Source of the DNA: an uncultured Eubacteriales bacterium
GTDB taxonomy: Bacteria; Bacillota; Clostridia; Monoglobales; Monoglobaceae
Direction of reading: 5' to 3'
Length of the DNA: 10,413 nt
Assembly: GCA_905205855.1 (NCBI GenBank)
Contig: CAJLFL010000055.1
Span: 1-10,413 of the forward strand
Shown here: one piece after another, positions 1 through 6,409 of the stretch
Position numbering within the stretch: position 1 is the first letter of the stretch
Layout: each line of letters opens with the position of its first letter
Translations under genes and position numbers: made by a program
Notes under the pieces: model-generated
What the model saw: the letters and a program-made list of their open reading frames with translations, nothing else
What the model was told of the DNA's origin: nothing
The model's database searches: none

Positions 1-2
1 AT

Positions 3-1379
3 GTAATATTGATGAGGGGCAACGATATTATATTTGAAAAATACTGGGCTCCGTTTAACAAGGATTTTCTGCACAGAATGTACTCTGTCACCAAAAGTTT
101 TGTTGCTGTTGCAATAGGATTTTTGGAGCAGGACGGCATGATTGATCTTAACGATAAAATAGTAAAGTATTTTCCGGATGAGAACAAGAAGCATAACGAA
201 GTAAATATGCAAAAGCAAACAATACGCGATATGCTTATGATGAGCACGTCAAGACTGGATTGCGGATGGTTTTCGGCAAAGCCGGAGGACAGAGTGAGAT
301 TCTATTTTGAGGAAGGCGAGAAAAGTTCGCGCGTTCCCGGAACAACCTTCCATTATGACAGTACAGGTTCATTTGTGCTTGGTGCTCTTGTTGAAAAGCT
401 GACAGGAATGTCACTTATAGATTATCTGCGCGTAAAGCTGTTTGACAAAATCGGCATATCAAAAGAGGCGTATATGTTAAAATGTCCCGGCGGCTGGTCA
501 TGGGGAGATTCCGCTTTGATTTGCACTGCGCGCGATTTGCTTAAATTTTCGCGTTTTGTCATGAATTACGGCAAGTGGAACGGGGAGCAGCTTCTCAATG
601 AAAAGTTTTTAAGGGATGGGACGAGCAAATTGGTGGATAACAATACAAAAGGTGTGGAAACCTATGACAGTCAGGGATATGGTTATCTTATATGGCGAAC
701 CTATGATAATTCGTTTTCGTTTAACGGTATGGGATGCCAGTTTGGAATATGTGTTCCGGATAAGGACTTGATTTTGGTATACAACGGTGATAATCAGGGT
801 AAGGATCACGCCAAGAATATCATATTTGAAAACTTTTTCCGTTTGATAGCGCGCACGGCATCGGATAAGCCTCTGCCTGAGAATCCTGCGGCGGCTGACG
901 AGCTTGAAAAACGAACGGCGGATTTAAAGCTTGCTACGGCAGTAGGTGAAAGTGAAAGTGCTTTTGCTGACAAAATAAACGGTGTTACATATAAGCTTAT
1001 GGATAATCCTATGGGAATTTCAAAAATCTGCGTTGAACTGAACGGCAAAAAAGGAAAGCTGAAATATACCAATACACAGGGTGACAAAGTATTGGAATTC
1101 GGTATGTGCGAAAACGCTTTTGGGGTATTCCCTCAGGAGGGATACGCTGATATGGTCGGAACAAAAACAACAACCGGAATGTTTTATAAATGTGCGGTGT
1201 CGGCTGCATGGACAGAGCCGCAGAAGCTGTTTTTTAAGGTTCAGATTATTGATAAATACTTCGGTACGCTTAACATAACGCTAAGCTTTAAAAATGATGA
1301 GGTAACAGTGTTTATGAACAAGTGTGCGGAAGACTTTATGAATGAATATGAAGGCTATGCATGGGGAATAAAAGAATAA
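3..1379 (+). CDS. Serine hydrolase, beta-lactamase/transpeptidase-like (5' partial)
   Basis: This is a class C beta-lactamase-fold serine hydrolase, a family that includes esterases and DD-peptidases; the substrate cannot be told from sequence. The frame is open to the left edge. The family normally has a short strand before the 'EKYWAPF' segment, and no ribosome binding site precedes the ATG at 12, so the true start is probably outside the window. The SxxK motif is SVTK, with the nucleophile Ser at 84-86 and Lys at 93-95. The second motif is Tyr-Asp-Ser at 354-362, the YxN/YxS equivalent. A glycine-rich 'NGMGCQFG' segment near 724-747 sits where the third (KTG-like) motif is expected. About 280 residues of catalytic domain are followed by about 170 residues of beta-rich C-terminal region of unknown role. 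No signal peptide is visible in the part present. It ends at an intrinsic terminator and is not obviously linked to the next gene. The family call is firm; substrate is unknown. Confidence 0.88.
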   Translation, partial: VILMRGNDIIFEKYWAPFNKDFLHRMYSVTKSFVAVAIGFLEQDGMIDLNDKIVKYFPDENKKHNEVNMQKQTIRDMLMMSTSRLDCGWFSAKPEDRVRFYFEEGEKSSRVPGTTFHYDSTGSFVLGALVEKLTGMSLIDYLRVKLFDKIGISKEAYMLKCPGGWSWGDSALICTARDLLKFSRFVMNYGKWNGEQLLNEKFLRDGTSKLVDNNTKGVETYDSQGYGYLIWRTYDNSFSFNGMGCQFGICVPDKDLILVYNGDNQGKDHAKNIIFENFFRLIARTASDKPLPENPAAADELEKRTADLKLATAVGESESAFADKINGVTYKLMDNPMGISKICVELNGKKGKLKYTNTQGDKVLEFGMCENAFGVFPQEGYADMVGTKTTTGMFYKCAVSAAWTEPQKLFFKVQIIDKYFGTLNITLSFKNDEVTVFMNKCAEDFMNEYEGYAWGIKE

Positions 1380-1387
1380 ACAAACCG

Positions 1388-1412
1388 GGAGTGACATTAG
1401 TCACTCCTTTTT
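1388..1412 (+). terminator. Intrinsic terminator after the serine hydrolase gene
   Basis: A perfect 8-bp stem, GGAGTGAC (1388-1395) paired with GTCACTCC (1400-1407), encloses an ATTA loop and is followed at once by five T (1408-1412). It lies 8 nt after the hydrolase stop codon, as expected for a Rho-independent terminator, and separates that gene from the membrane-protein gene. Confidence 0.9.
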
Positions 1413-1452
1413 ACTGTATAGGAAATTGCGTTTTTGTTTTATAAAATCCGTC

Positions 1453-1486
1453 TTGACTTTGCCGCATATAATATGTTAATATTATC
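1453..1486 (+). promoter_or_regulatory. Candidate promoter/operator region with a perfect dyad
   Basis: The region between the terminator and the membrane-protein gene holds a TTGACT hexamer (1453-1458) and a TATAAT hexamer (1467-1472), but they are only 8 nt apart, so they cannot form one standard promoter. TATTAT at 1480-1485 is 21 nt from TTGACT, which is too long. Over the same bases lies a perfect inverted repeat, ATAATAT (1468-1474) and ATATTAT (1479-1485), with a 4-nt GTTA spacer. A promoter is expected here because of the upstream terminator, but its exact hexamers are uncertain. The dyad could be an operator or chance in AT-rich DNA. Confidence 0.35.
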
Positions 1487-1509
1487 TAAATGGAATAGGG
1501 GGCGGAAAT

Positions 1510-2361
1510 ATGTCAAAAAAACCTGCTGAAAAGGGCAGACGGCGCAGAGAACTGCTTGAAAACTTTAAAGGTGAAAGACGCGCCATGTCTATTTTGTATA
1601 TAGTTCTTACTTTTATTGTAATCGCAATAATGATAGGACAGTTTATCATCGGCAATTACGAAAACTGTTTCACATGCGTTTTGACGCTTGTGTTATTTCT
1701 TATACCGTCATTTGTTGACAGAAGGCTTAAAATCACCTTGCCGCATACGCTTGAGGTAATAATTGTCCTGTTTATATTCTGTGCCGAGATACTCGGCGAA
1801 ATCAGAGCCTTTTATCTGAGGATTCCGTGGTGGGACACAATGCTCCATACCATGAACGGCTTTCTTATGGCAGGTGTAGGTGTGTCAATGGTTGATATTT
1901 TTAACCGAAGCGAGAAATTTAAGTTTCAGCTATCCCCGGTATTTGTTGCACTTGTTGCGTTTTGTTTTTCGATGACGATAGGCGTACTGTGGGAGTTTTT
2001 TGAGTTTTCTATGGATTTGTTTACCTTTACGGATATGCAGAAGGACACTGTTGTAAGCACAATTTCAACCGTGGATTTAAACCGTGCAAAGGAAAATGTG
2101 CCGGTAATAATAAAGGGTATAGAAAACGTTATCCTTACCGGAGGAAATCTGACAGTTGACGGTACCGGGATGGATTCGTACAGCCTTGACCTCGGCGGTT
2201 ATCTTGATATAGGACTTATGGATACCATGAAGGATTTGATAGTAAACTTTATCGGAGCGGTTATTTTCTCGATTATAGGTTATTTCTATGTTAAAAGCCG
2301 CGGAAAAGGCAAATTTGCACAGCGCTTTATACCGCGAATTAAGGCGGAGGATGAGAAATAA
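1510..2361 (+). CDS. Six-helix membrane protein, YjdF/DUF2238-like
   Basis: This is an integral membrane protein of 283 residues with a basic N-terminus (residues 3-24) and hydrophobic segments near 27-48, 54-70, 82-102, 112-130, 143-163 and 243-262. Residues 107-118 read WWDTMLHTMNGF and residues 158-169 read GVLWEFFEFSMD. These Asp/His and WE..E motifs inside membrane segments, together with a late 'DTMKDLIVNFIGA' stretch (238-250), resemble the YjdF/DUF2238 group of uncharacterised membrane proteins. That assignment is from memory of the motif pattern, not a search. About 75 residues between the WEFFE motif and the last helix (roughly 168-242) are polar and beta-rich and probably form a soluble loop or small domain. 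The ATG at 1510 follows a GGGGG stretch (1498-1502) with 7-nt spacing. The gene stands alone between a terminator and the regulator's promoter. Function unknown. Confidence 0.8.
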   Translation: MSKKPAEKGRRRRELLENFKGERRAMSILYIVLTFIVIAIMIGQFIIGNYENCFTCVLTLVLFLIPSFVDRRLKITLPHTLEVIIVLFIFCAEILGEIRAFYLRIPWWDTMLHTMNGFLMAGVGVSMVDIFNRSEKFKFQLSPVFVALVAFCFSMTIGVLWEFFEFSMDLFTFTDMQKDTVVSTISTVDLNRAKENVPVIIKGIENVILTGGNLTVDGTGMDSYSLDLGGYLDIGLMDTMKDLIVNFIGAVIFSIIGYFYVKSRGKGKFAQRFIPRIKAEDEK

Positions 2362-2403
2362 CAAAAAAGTAGATGAACATTCTGTAAATTTTAATAAAAA
2401 TTC

Positions 2404-2432
2404 TTGCATTTTTGAAAAATAACAGTTATAAT
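2404..2432 (+). promoter_or_regulatory. Sigma-A promoter of the PucR-type regulator
   Basis: TTGCAT (2404-2409, 3 of 6 matches to the -35 consensus) is separated by exactly 17 nt from a perfect -10 TATAAT (2427-2432). Transcription would start near 2439, giving a leader of about 65 nt before the regulator's start codon. It is the only good promoter seen upstream of the regulator and, by read-through, may also serve ftsEX. Confidence 0.72.
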
Positions 2433-2506
2433 GTAAAAGTGAAATAAGATGAGGCAGGTGTATCAAGGTTAAATACTGTATATGTCCTGCAAGCGGAGGT
2501 ATGTTT

Positions 2507-3592
2507 ATGCAAAACAGACTGTTTCAGAATACATTGGCACAGCTTAAAAAGGATGTTAAGCGTGTTATCGGCGTTGTTGATGACACCGATACCATTATCG
2601 CGTGCAGTGATGAAACAAAAATCGGCAATGTAATAGATAACATCTTTACTATATTTGATAATACAGGCGAGGTTAAAACCGTAGGAGGCTACAGCTATAA
2701 AAAGATAGAAACCTTTAACAAGAACGGTTATGCAATATTCTGCGAGGGGACAGATGATGTTGCACTGAACGCCTGCTCGCTTCTGGGAATTCACTTCCTT
2801 ACGGTAAAGCAGTATTATGATGAAAAGTACGACCGCAACAGCTTTGTGAAGAATATCATTGTTGACAATATTCTTCCCGGCGATGTGATTTATCGTACAA
2901 GAGAGCTGCACCTTACCATAGAGGCAAAGAGAATTGTATATCTTGTGCGTGTGCAAAAGAGTGCGGACAATGCGTCAATGGATATTCTAAAAAATTTATT
3001 CCCCGACCGCAATCAGGATTTTGTTATTCATATTGATGAGTGCGACAGCGTGGTTATCAAGGAGTTTAAAAATGATCCTGCCGAGGGAGAAATTCTGCAC
3101 ATCGCACAGAACATAGTAGATACGCTGACGGCTGAGGATATGGCTGCCGTTGCGGTGGGCGTTTCAACAGTGGTAGGCAGCATACAGGATTTGGCACAGG
3201 CGTACAGAGAGGCGCGTGTCGCTCTTGAAGTTGGCAAGGTTTTTGATACCGAAAAGAACATCATCAGCTATGACAATCTCGGTATCGGACGTTTGATTTA
3301 TCAGCTGCCCACAACATTGTGTGAGCTGTTTTTAAACGAGGTGTTTAAAAAAGAGTCCATAAATGTGCTTGACAGTGAAACAATTGGAACGATTCAGAAG
3401 TTTTTTGAAAACAACCTTAATGTTTCAGAAACTTCAAGAAAGCTGTTTGTTCACAGAAACACACTTGTATACAGACTTGATAAAATCAAAAAGCTTACGG
3501 GACTTGATCTGAGGGAGTTTGACGACGCGATTATATTTAAGGTTGCTATGATGGTTAATAAGTATCTTACTTCAGAGCCGACCAGAATTTAA
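2507..3592 (+). CDS. PucR/CdaR-type transcriptional regulator
   Basis: This is a predicted cytoplasmic DNA-binding regulator of 361 residues. The C-terminal part (about 290-345) is a PucR/CdaR-type helix-turn-helix: 'NVSETSRKLFVHRNTLVYRL' followed by 'DKIKKLTGLDL', the family signature in which the Arg-Asn-Thr-Leu turn enters the recognition helix. A middle region around 'DLAQAYREARVALEVGK' matches the GGDEF-like domain seen before this HTH in CdaR proteins. The N-terminal 130 residues may be a sensory domain and resemble nothing I can name. Two in-frame ATGs exist, at 2501 and 2507. The GGAGG at 2495-2499 is 7 nt from the second but only 1 nt from the first, so I choose 2507. No sugar-diacid or purine catabolism genes, the classical targets of CdaR and PucR, are nearby. 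The adjacent downstream genes are ftsEX, so its targets cannot be read from context. Confidence 0.86.
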   Translation: MQNRLFQNTLAQLKKDVKRVIGVVDDTDTIIACSDETKIGNVIDNIFTIFDNTGEVKTVGGYSYKKIETFNKNGYAIFCEGTDDVALNACSLLGIHFLTVKQYYDEKYDRNSFVKNIIVDNILPGDVIYRTRELHLTIEAKRIVYLVRVQKSADNASMDILKNLFPDRNQDFVIHIDECDSVVIKEFKNDPAEGEILHIAQNIVDTLTAEDMAAVAVGVSTVVGSIQDLAQAYREARVALEVGKVFDTEKNIISYDNLGIGRLIYQLPTTLCELFLNEVFKKESINVLDSETIGTIQKFFENNLNVSETSRKLFVHRNTLVYRLDKIKKLTGLDLREFDDAIIFKVAMMVNKYLTSEPTRI

Positions 3593-3609
3593 CAAATATA
3601 GCGTATTTA

Positions 3610-3640
3610 AGATATAGCGGGGCTTCGGCTCCGCTTATCT
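3610..3640 (+). terminator. UUCG-capped hairpin between regulator and ftsE
   Basis: AGCGGGGC (3616-3623), loop TTCG (3624-3627) and GCTCCGCT (3628-3635) form an 8-bp stem with one G-U pair, closed by the very stable C(UUCG)G tetraloop. It extends by a further 5 bp, AGATA (3610-3614) with TATCT (3636-3640), across a single bulged T at 3615. The sequence after it is T-rich but broken (CATATTTTAT), so it is an imperfect terminator. It may terminate partially, or act as an mRNA-processing or stability element that separates regulator and ftsE expression. No separate ftsE promoter is visible in this 72-nt gap. Confidence 0.55.
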
Positions 3641-3664
3641 CATATTTTATGGGAATGGTGAACT

Positions 3665-4351
3665 ATGATTGAATTCCGGAATGTTACAAAGGTATATAAG
3701 GATACGGGCGTAAACGCCTTGTATAACATTACGACAAAAATAGATGACGGAGAGTTTGTGTTTCTTATCGGAGCCACCGGCGCAGGGAAGAGCACGGTTA
3801 TAAAGCTGCTCATGCGTGAGGAAAGGGCAGATGACGGAAATGTGCTGGTAAACGGTGTGGACATTGCCGCTCTGCGCGGAGGAAGAATTCCGCAGTACAG
3901 GCGCGGTATCGGAGTTGTCTTTCAGGATTTCAGACTTCTGCCGGAGAGAACTGTGTACGAAAATGTTGCCTTTGCTATGCAGGTGGTCGGTAAGCCGAAG
4001 AAGGTTGTTGAGCATATAGTGCCGCAGGTGCTGTCACTGGTCGGACTTGAGGACAAGGCAAAGGCAAAGCCGCATCAACTGTCCGGCGGAGAGCAGCAGA
4101 GGGTTTCAATGGCACGCGCGCTTGTCAATAATCCGCCGCTGCTGTTGGCAGATGAGCCTACCGGTAATCTTGATCCGGAAACCGCTAAGGAAATCATGGG
4201 GCTTCTGGAAAGGATAAATCGTTTGGGTACAACGGTAATCGTTGCAACCCACGCAAAGGAGCTTGTGAACAAAATGAGAAAACGAGTTCTTACACTGGAA
4301 AACGGAAGGCTTGTAAGCGATACCGAAAAGGGGGAATACACCATTGTTTAG
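3665..4351 (+). CDS. ftsE: Cell division ATP-binding protein FtsE
   Basis: This is the cytoplasmic ATPase of the FtsEX complex, an ABC system that does not transport but passes ATP-driven conformational change through FtsX to peptidoglycan hydrolases outside the membrane. At 228 residues it is the normal FtsE length. All ABC motifs are intact: Walker A GATGAGKST (36-44), Q-loop Gln87, signature LSGGEQQ (139-145), Walker B LLLADEP (159-165) with Asp163 and Glu164, D-loop NLDP (168-171) and H-loop His196. 'VVFQDFRLLPERTVYENVA' is characteristic of FtsE. The ATG at 3665 is preceded by only a weak GGTGA-like site. It overlaps ftsX by 8 nt, so the two are probably translationally coupled. The LolD/MacB-type ABC family is similar, but the partner gene settles the call. 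Confidence 0.97.
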   Translation: MIEFRNVTKVYKDTGVNALYNITTKIDDGEFVFLIGATGAGKSTVIKLLMREERADDGNVLVNGVDIAALRGGRIPQYRRGIGVVFQDFRLLPERTVYENVAFAMQVVGKPKKVVEHIVPQVLSLVGLEDKAKAKPHQLSGGEQQRVSMARALVNNPPLLLADEPTGNLDPETAKEIMGLLERINRLGTTVIVATHAKELVNKMRKRVLTLENGRLVSDTEKGEYTIV

Positions 4352-5240
4352 AGGATTATGGTACTTTCTCCGCGGAGGAGTAAAAAACATATGGCGCAAT
4401 AAGCTTATGAGTGCCGCGTCCGTCGGAATTGTTGCCGCAAGTCTTGTACTGTTCGGCGTTTTTTTGCTTGCCGAGATAGACATAAATTCGGTTTTGGGCA
4501 GCATAGAGGGGCAGTGCGAAATAAATGTTTATATATCCGAGGACGCCGGCGGAAGCAATCTTAACCGTATATATGATGAACTGAGTAAAATTCAGGGCGT
4601 TAAAGAGGTACGGTTTTTATCCAAAGAGGAACGTATTGAGCTTGCAAAGCAGACGGCGTATAAGGATCGTGAATATCTGATAGACGATTTGACCGGTGAC
4701 GATAATCCGCTGAGGGATTCATATGTTCTCTCTGCGGACGATATAGGAATGTCCGGGGAAATCGCTGCCGCAGCTGAAAAGGTACAGGGTGTTGATGAGG
4801 TTATAAATCTTCAGCAGATGGTAGACAGAATAAAAACGCTGTCATCGGGACTGCGGCGGACAGGCGGAGTTATTATGATTGTTTTGGCGCTTATCGCAAT
4901 GTTTATCATAATCAATACAATTAAGCTTGGTCTTATATACCGCGGCCGTGAAATAAGCATAATGAGGTATGTCGGCGCGTCTGACAGTTATATCTGCGGT
5001 CCATTTATGGTTGAGGGGCTTATACTCGGCATTGCCGGGGCTGTTATTGCTGCAATTCCTGTATTGTGGGCGTATTCTGTGTTTGCGTCAAAGGCAGGTA
5101 CGCTGCTTGGTTTTGGATTTATTTCTCTGCCGGATGTTTGGCAGGTATGGCATATATTAGCCGTGTGGTTTCTTGCAATTGGTGCGGGAATAGGTCTTAT
5201 CGGCAGCGGAATTTCGATTCGCAAATACTTAAAGGCATAG
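4344..5240 (+). CDS. ftsX: Cell division protein FtsX
   Basis: This is the membrane subunit of FtsEX. Its outer domain binds and activates a coiled-coil peptidoglycan hydrolase in Gram-positive bacteria. The 298 residues show the FtsX plan: cytoplasmic N-terminus, TM1 (about 22-44), an extracellular domain (about 45-172), then TM2 (174-198), TM3 (224-247) and TM4 (267-291). The conserved cytoplasmic loop 'RGREISIMRYVGAS' (200-213) follows TM2, where FtsE contact is expected. The start is TTG at 4344. It is supported by the AAGGGGGAA site ending about 9 nt upstream, by the typical FtsX N-terminus 'FLRGGVKNIWRNK', and by the fact that the nearby ATG at 4358 is out of frame. It starts inside the ftsE stop region and is followed after 24 nt by the hydrolase gene. 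Confidence 0.96.
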   Translation: MFRGLWYFLRGGVKNIWRNKLMSAASVGIVAASLVLFGVFLLAEIDINSVLGSIEGQCEINVYISEDAGGSNLNRIYDELSKIQGVKEVRFLSKEERIELAKQTAYKDREYLIDDLTGDDNPLRDSYVLSADDIGMSGEIAAAAEKVQGVDEVINLQQMVDRIKTLSSGLRRTGGVIMIVLALIAMFIIINTIKLGLIYRGREISIMRYVGASDSYICGPFMVEGLILGIAGAVIAAIPVLWAYSVFASKAGTLLGFGFISLPDVWQVWHILAVWFLAIGAGIGLIGSGISIRKYLKA

Positions 5241-5264
5241 CAGATAAAGAAAGGATATCGGAAT

Positions 5265-6377
5265 ATGAAGAAAAAAACCGTAAAAATTGTCGCTATAGTG
5301 ATAGCGTGTTTATTCTTGTTGGGAATAGCGGCTCCGATTTTGGGAATATTCGTTTTTGCCGCTCCGACAGACGAGAAGTTGCAGAAATACGAAAAAGAAG
5401 AAAAGTCAGCTATGGCGCAGATGCAGGAAATTGAAAAAAAGCTTAATGAGGCAGGAGAGCGGATGTATCAGACTCAGCTTTTGCTGTCGGAAACGGATAA
5501 ACAGCTTGATGAAATCAATAAAGAGCTTGCTGCCGCACAGGAGAAAAAGGACGCACAGATGGAAACATATAAAAAAAGAGTGGCGGCAATCTGTGAAACA
5601 GGCGGGACTTCATACATAGAGCTGCTGCTCAGCGCAGGCAGCTTTTCGGATTTTATGGATAAACTTGTGCTTGCGAGGGAACTGGCTGCATATGATAAAA
5701 ATATACTTGATTCAATGGAGAGCATACAATCTGAGATAGAAAATAAAAAATCTGAGATAGAGGGAATTAAATCAGAGCAGGAGAGCGCAAGGACGGAGTA
5801 TGAGGCTGCTATGTCGGATTTATATCGGCAGTCGGCTGAGGCGGCGGCATATCTGGAAAATGTGCAGAATGATAAAGCTGCGTATGAGCAGTATCTTAAA
5901 GAGAAAGAGGAGGAGGAACGCAAGGCGAAGGAAAGAGCCGGAATACAGTATTCAAACGGAAGCGCCAATGTTGATAAGGTGCCGAATGGTATGTTTATCT
6001 GGCCGACAAACGCCTCAAATATAACAAGTGCGTTTTCTCCGAACCGTGTGAATCCTGTTACCGGAGTTTTAAGACCGCATACCGGTACAGATATAGGCGC
6101 GTCGTACGGTTCGCCAATATGGGCGGCGCAGGGCGGTACTGTTACTCTTGCGGAATATAACGGCGGCTACGGAAATTGTGTTATTATCGACCACGGAAAC
6201 GGTGTTTCCACCTTGTACGGACATATGAGCGCAATTTTGGTAAGCCGCGGCGATACGGTTGAACAGGGAATGCAAATCGGCAGAGTCGGCTCAACCGGAA
6301 ACTCAACAGGACCGCATCTGCATTTTGAGGTTATAATAGACGGAACGGCTGTTGACGCTATGCAGTTTTTTGATTGA
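5265..6377 (+). CDS. Coiled-coil murein hydrolase, M23/LytM endopeptidase (FtsEX partner)
   Basis: This is a predicted extracellular peptidoglycan endopeptidase of 370 residues. A basic N-terminus and hydrophobic segment (7-32) form a signal peptide or anchor; 'VFAAP' at 30-34 could be a cleavage site. Charged coiled-coil helices at about 36-105 and 145-225 flank a short element (105-133, 'RVAAICETGGTSYIELLLSA') typical of the EnvC/PcsB/CwlO class that docks on FtsX. Three consecutive SE-heptads occupy 156-176. The C-terminal LytM domain (about 244-365) keeps every expected M23 residue: His272 and Asp276 (HTGTD), His320 (YGHM), and His351 and His353 (HLH), so it should bind zinc and be active, unlike the degenerate LytM of E. 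coli EnvC. An AAAGAAAGG site precedes the ATG. Its position directly after ftsX supports it as the hydrolase controlled by FtsEX. The cleaved bond is not known. Confidence 0.95.
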   Translation: MKKKTVKIVAIVIACLFLLGIAAPILGIFVFAAPTDEKLQKYEKEEKSAMAQMQEIEKKLNEAGERMYQTQLLLSETDKQLDEINKELAAAQEKKDAQMETYKKRVAAICETGGTSYIELLLSAGSFSDFMDKLVLARELAAYDKNILDSMESIQSEIENKKSEIEGIKSEQESARTEYEAAMSDLYRQSAEAAAYLENVQNDKAAYEQYLKEKEEEERKAKERAGIQYSNGSANVDKVPNGMFIWPTNASNITSAFSPNRVNPVTGVLRPHTGTDIGASYGSPIWAAQGGTVTLAEYNGGYGNCVIIDHGNGVSTLYGHMSAILVSRGDTVEQGMQIGRVGSTGNSTGPHLHFEVIIDGTAVDAMQFFD

Positions 6378-6409
6378 GTATAATGTGACGGAAGGAAGTA
6401 TAGTATATT

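Noticed and set aside
1453..1472. TTGACT plus TATAAT as a promoter for the membrane-protein gene
   Set aside because: The hexamers are good but only 8 nt apart, far below the 16-18 nt needed, so they cannot be used as a pair.
2077..2466. Minus-strand open frame of 129 codons over the end of the membrane-protein gene
   Set aside because: Mostly antisense to a gene with clear helices and motifs; no family signature.
2449..2472. Seven-codon mini-ORF (MRQVYQG) in the regulator leader, a possible attenuation peptide
   Set aside because: No ribosome binding site, no repeated codon for one amino acid, and no terminator/antiterminator pair.
2501..2503. Upstream ATG as start of the PucR-type regulator
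   Set aside because: Only 1 nt from the GGAGG; the ATG at 2507 has the proper 7-nt spacing.
2426..2956. Minus-strand open frame of 176 codons
   Set aside because: Antisense to the regulator's N-terminal part and its promoter; no motif or ribosome binding site supports it.
5474..5968. Minus-strand open frame of 164 codons, rich in Ser, Ala and Leu
   Set aside because: It lies fully antisense to the coiled-coil region of the M23 hydrolase; its composition is what reverse-reading Glu/Lys/Ala codons gives, and it has no motif.
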